DNA of 64,000 nt from Sternotherus odoratus (lineage: Eukaryota; Chordata; Testudines; Kinosternidae): positions 167,205,434 to 167,269,433 of the forward strand of contig JAVMKO010000001.1 of the NCBI GenBank assembly GCA_032164245.1, given 5' to 3'. Each line of letters begins with the position of its first letter. Positions within the stretch are counted from its first letter, which is position 1. A program made the translations under genes and the position numbers. Below the pieces are notes generated by a model. The model worked only from the letters and a program-made list of their open reading frames with translations, was not told where the DNA came from and did not search any database. Below, piece by piece: positions 56,950 through 64,000 of the stretch.

Positions 56950-58880
56950 CAAAAAGAACGTAAGATGTCATCTCCTTATAAGGGTACAAATACTATTCAT
57001 GTAATAAGAGTATTGCTGCTTTTTGGAATCAAATATTCTGTGTGAGCAAAACTCTAGGGTAAGTGTGAGATGGTATGTACTTGCAGACATTTTCATTAAA
57101 ACATGCATGTGTTCTAATAAAGACTGCACCGAATTAACTAAATTCTGTCTGCTTTAATTCTGACCAGATGAAAATAAATCAAAAGAAAATATATACCATA
57201 GTACTCAGCTTTTTCAGCAATAACAATGGCTGCCACATTCCATTTAGTATGAAATTGTCAAGATATGGTTTAAATTTCAGCATGGCAGACACAGTGGACA
57301 GCTGCATTTTTTGCATCTCTAATAACAGCATCAGCACATGTACTCTTACCAGATCATCACCGACTAACCTGGTAACCCAGATAAAATCAGTCAGCCAACC
57401 AGCAGGCTTCACGATGATCAACTTAGTGATTCCCACTTCCTAGATCTGTTAAGCAACATATACAGAGGTGACCTATTTACATGAAGTATTTGGTGCAAGT
57501 TACACCAGTTTACAAGGCAGTATTGATGACCAAGTCATAGAGCTGTAGTGATGGACATCGGGAAGGGGACAGAGTTAAGATTCTAATACAATGGTTCTCA
57601 GACTGGCAGTCTGTGGTCCTGGGTCTGTCACATTAGGGAAGCACCTGACGCTGTTCAAGCGGGGACGCTTCCTGATGGCTGTAGTCCAGGATATAACTCT
57701 TATGGTTTACCAAAAAAAAGAGTTGTTCATCTAAAACTCAAATACACAATTCTAGTTTGCACCATTTACAGCCGTTTCTTATTTGTTATCTCATTCATTA
57801 TTTTAATGTCCAATCTACGAAACACACACAAAAACCATGCAGAATAGATTATCCTAAAATCTTTTGGGGAAAACATAAATCCCTTCTGGCAGAGAACAAG
57901 AACGAGAATTTTATTTTAGCCTAAAAGGAAATTATTTTGGAAATGAATGTGCCACAGAAAATAGGGTAGACAATAGGAATTGCCCTCTCAACCATCATCA
58001 TTATTATTAGAATAGCTAATAAATCAGTGCACTGTGTCAGTAATAGATAAAATGCATAGCTTAATGTGGATAGTGCAAAATACATTCAAGTTTCCAAATG
58101 AGTAAGCAACAAATGAAGGATAATCCTTATTTGTAAGTAATCCATTCCAGCAAGAAATTGATCCAGGGACTTCTGAATCCCAAACCACTAGGGCTTTCCC
58201 CCTTTCCACCACTTCAGTAATAATCTGCTAATGCCACATGGGCAAAAATCTTATACAGTAAAGATACCATCTTTTTTTCCCCATGAAGGTATTATTCCCA
58301 GATTGACAATGAATTGCTTAGTCTGAAAAAACAGAAGTGATCAGGTGTATTTGGCACAGCCACACGTCTTCCAAACCTCACCTGCTACCTCTTCTTTTGC
58401 AGCTTTCTATGACTTCCATAATTTATTCCTCACAGGATGCACCATACATAACCTATACCATTATTTATGTATTATACACTTTTAAATGCTAAATGTGTCA
58501 CTGCACAGTCACCAAGACAAAAAAGAAAAAAGAAACAAAGGTTAATATCGAGAGGTGTTTTCCTAGAGAAAGAGATCCAAGTTCTGGAGAAGGTAAAATT
58601 TAAACATGATAAGATCTCAGGATCTGAAAGATCATCAGGTTTAAGGTCAACCAGGAGTCCCTTCACTGTCACATCCAATTGAATGCAATGATTGTAGCAT
58701 CAGGCATTGGAATCTGCAAACAGAGTCACAGCCTGCTGCTCATTTCTTAATTATGTGGAAACTGATTTAGTGCTTGTGCTCAATATGCTATTTTTCAAAC
58801 AGCTAAATAAGCTTCTAACCTTTCATTCTTCAAATATGGGAAAATCACTAGCCGTTGTTTGAGACTAGAGACAGTCAGAA
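56950..58880. other. unassigned sequence
   Basis: No gene or RNA recognised. Complementary frames at 57168-57443 read on both strands without a domain. A trace at 57590-57620, 'atggttctcagactggcag', may be a hAT end but no partner end is seen. Confidence 0.4.
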
Positions 58881-58887
58881 TGCACAG

Positions 58888-58946
58888 CTACATCTTTGCT
58901 ATATTTGTTTGTGTAGATTTTTCGTTGCATTTAAAAAAAACAGTCA
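58888..58946. repeat. copy 1 of a 59-bp dispersed direct repeat
   Basis: 'ctacatctttgctatatttg' continuing to 'aacagtc' is repeated, with about eight differences, at 59813-59871 in the same orientation. Confidence 0.75.
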
Positions 58947-58949
58947 AAA

Positions 58950-59090
58950 ACTACAAAAGCCTGATGACTTTTGGTTTTCTAATGCAAAAATTTGAGGAAT
59001 GTAGACACTGAATATTTTGTTTTGTTGAAAATCCAATTGTCTGTCCAAAAAAAGTTTATAGAAAATTTTTTTACCTGCCTAATTCAAGGC
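58950..59090. repeat. A/T-rich repeat fragment
   Basis: 'gttttgttgaaaatccaatt' and 'gtccaaaaaaagtttatag' are in the style of the repeats at 6035 and 41125. Boundaries unclear. Confidence 0.35.
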
Positions 59091-59812
59091 TATGCACAAT
59101 ACACACAGAATTTCAGAACAAAGCCATTGGAGTTATAAAGCAACTAAAACAAACACACACACACAAATAACCATTTCAGCTGCAGTGAGTTTAATTGGTG
59201 AAAATGACAACATGCGGATTTGTATACAATTTTCCAAGAGTAGTTTCTTGACTGAGAAATTTCAGTCTCTAAATTAATTTGATAAAGTTATAATCTAGAA
59301 AAAAATAAGGGTTTAGGAAGCAGTGTAAGAATGGAAATATTATTTCATTTTAGAGCATTGTCTGCAGATCTCTATGAACATCTGAACATCACACACAAAT
59401 AATAGCATATATTGTAACGTTGCATGTTAATACCAAGACTAGATACTAAACTGGATGCTTTTCCTGCCAGATATTTCAACTGTTCTTTATAACAATACAG
59501 GTGACTCAGAGATATGTTGTGTCTCTCTATGTATTTTGTTTTTCTTTTGTATTTTTCTCTGTATACAATGATGAAAAATTATTTTGGAGGTTCTCTTTTA
59601 AAAAGTATATTTTACAAAATGATAGCATTTTTACAGTACTTTGCTTGACTTTATAATATCATTTTAAAAGGAAACAAAGAATAAAGCTCATACTTTGCTA
59701 CAAATAGCTTGATCTAACTCCTGCGTATGTCAAGGACTTCAATGGGATTTGGGTCAAGCTCTAACAGGGTATGGATGCTGAATATGTTACAACTTGAACA
59801 CACAATACTTCA

Positions 59813-59871
59813 CTACATCTTAGCTATACTTGTTTATGTAGATCTTTCATTACATTTAAAAATAAAAAGTC
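59813..59871. repeat. copy 2 of a 59-bp dispersed direct repeat
   Basis: 'ctacatcttagctatacttg' to 'aaaagtc' parallels the 58888-58946 copy. The two are about 925 bp apart. Confidence 0.75.
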
Positions 59872-59879
59872 TATATAGC

Positions 59880-60600
59880 ACAAGAGCATGAAGTGAGAGC
59901 AGTCATTGCTGTAAATTAGTAAAGGATTATCACAGCATCAGCATTTCCTCTGGCTGACCTGGTAGCCCACAGCATAAAAAATGGACTTAATTGGATGCAG
60001 AAACTGCATTAGATGCCTTCATAAACTTTCCATTTAGATCAAGTCTTCCACTTAGTGTAAACACACTACTGTTAAAAAGGAAATAAAGAAATTATTCATA
60101 CCTGTATGATAAATGACATTCAGGTTGAATCATTATCCAGGAAGTAACCATCTATTACAGAACCATATACAGTATTACACAACTCTCACTGAATTTGATT
60201 CAAATGTACAGGTGTGCAAGAAAATCTAGCTACCAACATACCACAAAGTAAAGCATTGCTTATTTAAAATATGCTACTTTTTATCATCAAATGGCAGAGG
60301 ACTATAAACCTTTACTTTTATTTTTGTTTTGTTTTTTAATCTCAACCCCATGCTTCCTCCTCCCCCCCTCTCCCTGCAGATGTGGCAAGAGACAGAGCTA
60401 ATGGCCTGCTCCCTATTGATTCTGAACAGCAAAAAATGTCAGGAGACATGGTGGAAGTATGAGGAAGTCTGACTCCTTCAGAGATCCTCTTTCCTCAATA
60501 GATTTCAGTAGTAGGGAGCTGAAGATGACTATATGAGGGTTTAGATGCATACCATCTTGTTGCCCAAGTACCATGTGCCAAGTGTATAGACAAATGTGCC
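59880..60600. other. unassigned sequence
   Basis: A pyrimidine-rich tract lies at about 60345-60375. No gene recognised. Confidence 0.4.
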
Positions 60601-60608
60601 TCACCCCC

Positions 60609-61065
60609 TGTAACAGAATCGGCCACCTTCCACACACCCTCTCATGGCCATGGGTGACTCTATAGCAGCCTGCCACAGTTTCCCTTTTTCCAGAGCTCCT
60701 CAATAAAGTTCACACATATAGACTTTTCTCTGTGTATTTACCCTGCCTTAGGGACTTGATTTATTAGTATCAATGTTGAAAACAAAACTCAAAAGGTGAA
60801 AATATAGGACTCAAATCCAACTCAAGTCCCTGCTGCTAGCAGGCCACTCACAGCCCTACCTGGTTGAAATTTTGTTCCTTGGGGTTTCAAACTTACTTAA
60901 AGAAGCCTTCTCATTTTCTACAGCTCCCCTCAGCCACAGGTTCCTACCTGGCACTTTAAACTAGCGGATCAGCTGCCTTCTATCAGGCCCTGTTGTAAAA
61001 CTGTTAGTGAGGCACAGATAGGTTGGCCCAGCTCCCTCTTAAAGGCCCACCTGCTTACTGTGACA
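60609..61065 (-). mobile_element. probable solo LTR, minus strand, 457 bp
   Basis: The segment starts TGTAACAG and ends CTGTGACA on the plus strand, giving TG...CA termini with a short near-perfect inverted repeat, as in retroelement LTRs. It is flanked by cccc on both sides (a possible 4-bp duplication, weak because it is a homopolymer). Read on the minus strand it has an AATAAA signal about 300 bp from the start and a 'cctatattttc' TATA-like stretch ahead of it, which fits U3-R-U5 order. No primer-binding site or internal gene is next to it, so it is probably a solo LTR. Confidence 0.55.
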
Positions 61066-61282
61066 CCCCTGTCTTTGCTACATTTATTTCCATCAGTGAC
61101 CCTCACTTCACCTTGAAGAGGGCAGAAAAAAAGAGAAGAGAAGGTACTGTTACTGCATCTCCCCTTGTTCCCAGATTTGCCCAATACTTTGGGGTATGCT
61201 CATTTATTAGGGTTAATCTTTTGGGGAGAGTAGGGGTTCTGTACGTTCTCCAGGGCTGGGTTTCTCCAGGCCCAGAATCAGA

Positions 61283-61326
61283 TGAACACACACACACGTG
61301 CACACACACACACACACACACACACT
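61283..61326. repeat. (CA)n microsatellite
   Basis: Runs of CA interrupted once by cgtg, about 44 bp. It also underlies the short Cys/Val and Thr/His peptides read from both strands. Confidence 0.95.
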
Positions 61327-61399
61327 CTAACAGAGGTGTCTGAATAGACCAGGTCAATCTGCACTCCCATGCTGACCACTTATGTCCTTGGACTCAGTA

Positions 61400-62600
61400 G
61401 GCTGGGTCGAACAGCATTTGCAAGCTGTCACCCTCCTATGCCACAGATTTAGCATGTCCTTATCCCCACCTTCACATTACAATTGTACTGATAGTAACCC
61501 ACTTGATAAGCAAACCCCACAGGATTTTTGGGTGCTGCAGGGATCTTTAGCTTAGGTACAAGGAACGTTGCTGCAGAGCGAATGGGGAAACCAAAAACAC
61601 AAAAGAGAGAGAGAGAGAAGGAAGCAACCAGCTTAACCATAAAAGTTCTTTACTGCCAGGTAATAATCATACAAGGAGCACCAAACAAACAAACCAGTTA
61701 CAATAATCAATCTAGCGTAAATTTGATTACAAAAATCAGGTTTTGAAAACTATAACTGATCACACAAGTCAGGGTTAGAAGGCTAACCCTAGAGTAGAAA
61801 GAGAGAGAGAGTGCTGGGTCCTCATCATTCCATGAAGCTTGAATTGATCTGGGCTCCCAGGTGCTGGTGGTAGCAGAGGGTCTGGAATGCTGGAGACTTG
61901 CAGAGCCTTCAGCACGATCAGTCAGGAGAAGATGACGTCCCAATGGAACTGATGCAGATTTTGGATCCAGGCATCAGAACACTTACTTGAGCGTGAGTAG
62001 GGGGTTTTGTAAGGAAAGAACAATGGTTCAAGGGAGAACACGAGATTTTGTTATGGGTAAACTGATGGCTCAAGGGAGTATACCAAAGTTGTTTTGTTCA
62101 GGTTAGACAATAGGAGCTGATCATTCCTGACAATGGGTGGTGTTCCTTCCAGAGATTTCACAATGCAATTAGGCAGCTTCAGTATTTTGGATACCAATAA
62201 AGGCTTTATTAGTAGAATTGGTCTGATAACTACTGAGCTGGGTGAGTGCAGGCGTGGGTTCATTAACATCTGGAGCAGAGATTCCCCCATCATGCAGTGC
62301 TCCTCTGCTTTTCTGGTCCCAGAGTTCAGTCCGTTTCTTGCCTTGGAATCTCTGTTCTCTATGCTAATGGAGATGTCTCCTCATCTCATCTTCGATGCAA
62401 ATGAGGCTAGGGGAGTTGTCTTAATCCTGTCACCCTCATCTGGAGGAGTTTAGGTGTGTCTCCTACTGCCTTTTCATTGCTATTTGTAAATCTTTCTTCT
62501 GATCAATTTTGGTTCAAGCAGAGGCTGGGGGTCAGACAGGCTGGATACTGCATCTTGGTTATTCAAAAACACAGAGCTGACAGGTAACACCCTGTTCCCT
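61400..62600 (-). mobile_element. possible LTR retroelement-derived block
   Basis: Read on the minus strand it begins 'tgtcagctctgtgtttttg' and contains 'ctaataaagcctttattgg' (AATAAA). Further on are 'cctggcagtaaagaac' and a CT-rich stretch 'ccttctctctctctctctc'. The sequence has the feel of an LTR with adjacent leader, but no matching termini, target duplication or retroviral domain is visible. The neighbouring 60609-61065 segment is a separate, better-defined LTR. Confidence 0.3.
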
Positions 62601-62609
62601 TGAGGATGA

Positions 62610-64000
62610 CAAGAGCTGCAGTCATCTTCTCAGAAAGGTGAGGGCAGAAAAAGGTGAACTACTCCAGAGATTCCCACAGGGACAAGGACCCACTGCACTG
62701 GTGAGCTGTCCTTCCTTAGCTCTAAGCCCTCCCCCCCCCCCCCATGCTGTATCTCTTCTGCCTTTGGAGGGGATAGTGATGCTGTGGAAGGTGCATTGGT
62801 GCCTCCCGGACTGAGAAGTAGCAGTGAAGCTGACCAGACTACATGACCCACCTCTGTCCTCAGGGTAGTTGAGTCCAAGGACCAATTCCTTCCTCTGCAG
62901 AGTTCCAAGACAGCCACTTGCTCTTCACCTCCAGGAGTTGTTCCTCCAGCCCCACTGGGAGGCTGAGAGGTTGTGGAGTCCTTCTTTTCACAGCTTTGGG
63001 GCGAGCTCATATTATGGTGTTAGGTTGGAGGATGGACCAAAGCCTCTGACTTTTGGTGGAAAGTGCTGACTTTCTGCCCTCTTCTCTGATTTTCTGACTT
63101 CCCGAGCATGTGTCTTTGGCCTTCCTGGCTCACTACAAAAGTCATTTTCCTCATTGTGCTCTCCTATGACTGCTTGATGGCAGAGCTGAATGCAGAGATT
63201 CCCTCCCTCCCTTTCCAATTCCCTGCTGGCTGCCCACCAACCTCTACTCCTGGTTACTCTTCTCCCATCTGTCCCCATATATAGAAATCCAGCAGCAGCT
63301 AGGAGACTACAGAATGGCAAGCAGGGAGATGAGAGGATCCTCTGCAAGCCACGGGAAACAGAGGAGGAGACGTGGCTATGGGCACTGCAGTAAGACTCCT
63401 CATCGAGGCCCTGAGAGCTAGAGGGGGTTGGAAAACTGTTACAGGGTGAAAGAGGGAAGAACCTGGATCACCACTAAGGGGAGGGAGAGATGTGAATGTG
63501 GTGCTTAAGTCATTGGGGGAAGTGGGACAGATAAAGATGGGCAGTAGAAAGGAAGTATTCGGAAGGGTGGCACGGTGTGGAAGGGGATAACTTATGTGAT
63601 CAGCTCTCTGCAGAAAGGAGGAAGGTGCTCCTGGAGATTCCAGACGGGTAATGAGGTTTCATGCTCCCAAATGTGTATAATGTGAAAGATACCTAATTAC
63701 TGAGGAAATGTAGTATGTAAATTTATGTAAATGTATGTGAGAGATCTCAGACTTTTATTACCCAGTCAACTGTGGATGCAGAATGAGACCTGTCTTTCTA
63801 GACACTTAGCACAGGGGCTCCCTGCCCTAGTCAGGATCCCTTCTCAGTACATCCTGCTCTTCTGTTTTAGCTCTCTTGTGCAGGGCAAACAGGGAGTCTC
63901 TGGAGGAGGTTATGTTGAGTAACATTATTAACATGAGATTAACTTTGCCACACCCTGTGCTGTCACGCTCTTTTAATCATTGGCAGGGGCGAAATCTATC
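62610..64000. other. unassigned sequence to the window end
   Basis: Frames of 87-126 codons on the minus strand (62622-63347) overlap each other and have no domain. A C homopolymer of about 14 lies near 62730. No gene or RNA recognised. Confidence 0.4.

Noticed and set aside
57590..57670. Another hAT terminus ('ggttctcagactggcag')
   Set aside because: No opposite terminus or target duplication could be found within 2 kb.
61023..61357. Frames with His/Thr and Cys/Val repeats on the two strands
   Set aside because: They translate the CA microsatellite.
1..64000. CRISPR arrays, bacterial operons or prophage
   Set aside because: The repeat content is clearly vertebrate, and there are no regularly spaced repeat-spacer arrays or dense coding.

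Overview
The window looks like a piece of a vertebrate nuclear genome, most likely a turtle (Testudines); a crocodilian is the next choice. The main evidence is the repeats: several truncated CR1 LINEs, some ending in the octamer tails typical of sauropsid CR1 (TTCTTATG-like or ATTCTATG-like), many short hAT-type DNA transposons with 8-bp target duplications, two MIR-type SINE relics, and short palindromic repeats that I know from turtle and crocodilian sequence. The species assignment is an inference from repeat content.

I find no intact protein-coding host gene. Open reading frames are short and lack recognisable domains, apart from decayed transposon proteins and one short coding-like stretch near 26.2 kb that I cannot name. 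The longest frames (up to about 280 codons) come from GC-rich tandem repeats inside transposons and are artefacts. The window is best read as intergenic or intronic DNA.

Layout. 1-8.9 kb: AT-rich, mostly unassigned, with a CR1 relic at 3.26 kb and an A/T-rich repeat at 6.0 kb. 8.9-12.6 kb: a 1.2-kb CR1 interrupted by another repeat, a 709-bp hAT element, then a GC-rich repeat. 13.4-14.1 kb: possible LTR-derived sequence. 16.3-18.7 kb: a MIR and two hAT elements, the second holding a 43-bp minisatellite. 19.2 kb: a 5S rRNA copy on the minus strand, then a CR1 at 19.9 kb. 20.7-25.6 kb: four more DNA transposons, one nested in a palindromic repeat. 27.9-33.2 kb: CR1 3' ends, a hAT element and a candidate conserved noncoding block. 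35.8-38.8 kb: a MIR, a 1.63-kb hAT whose two arms are inverted copies of the same transposase 3' end, and a decayed RNase H-bearing LINE fragment. 42.7-45.1 kb: C-rich repeats and a 1.35-kb hAT with three successive minisatellites. 47.4-49.3 kb: a GC-rich block. 51.5-52.0 kb: two MITEs and a CR1 end placed edge to edge. 54.5-55.3 kb: a TAGGG-type hAT. 60.6-62.6 kb: a probable solo LTR, a CA microsatellite and another possible LTR-derived block.

The transposons do not act together as a system. The most informative features are (i) a family of hAT elements sharing the terminal consensus CAGNGGTNNNCAAAC, several filled with GC-rich tandem arrays, (ii) the fold-back hAT carrying two opposed copies of the transposase dimerisation domain, (iii) the RNase H relic, and (iv) insertions whose pre-insertion site can be read from the sequence. 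Target duplications, tandem periods and inverted repeats were compared by eye, without alignment software.
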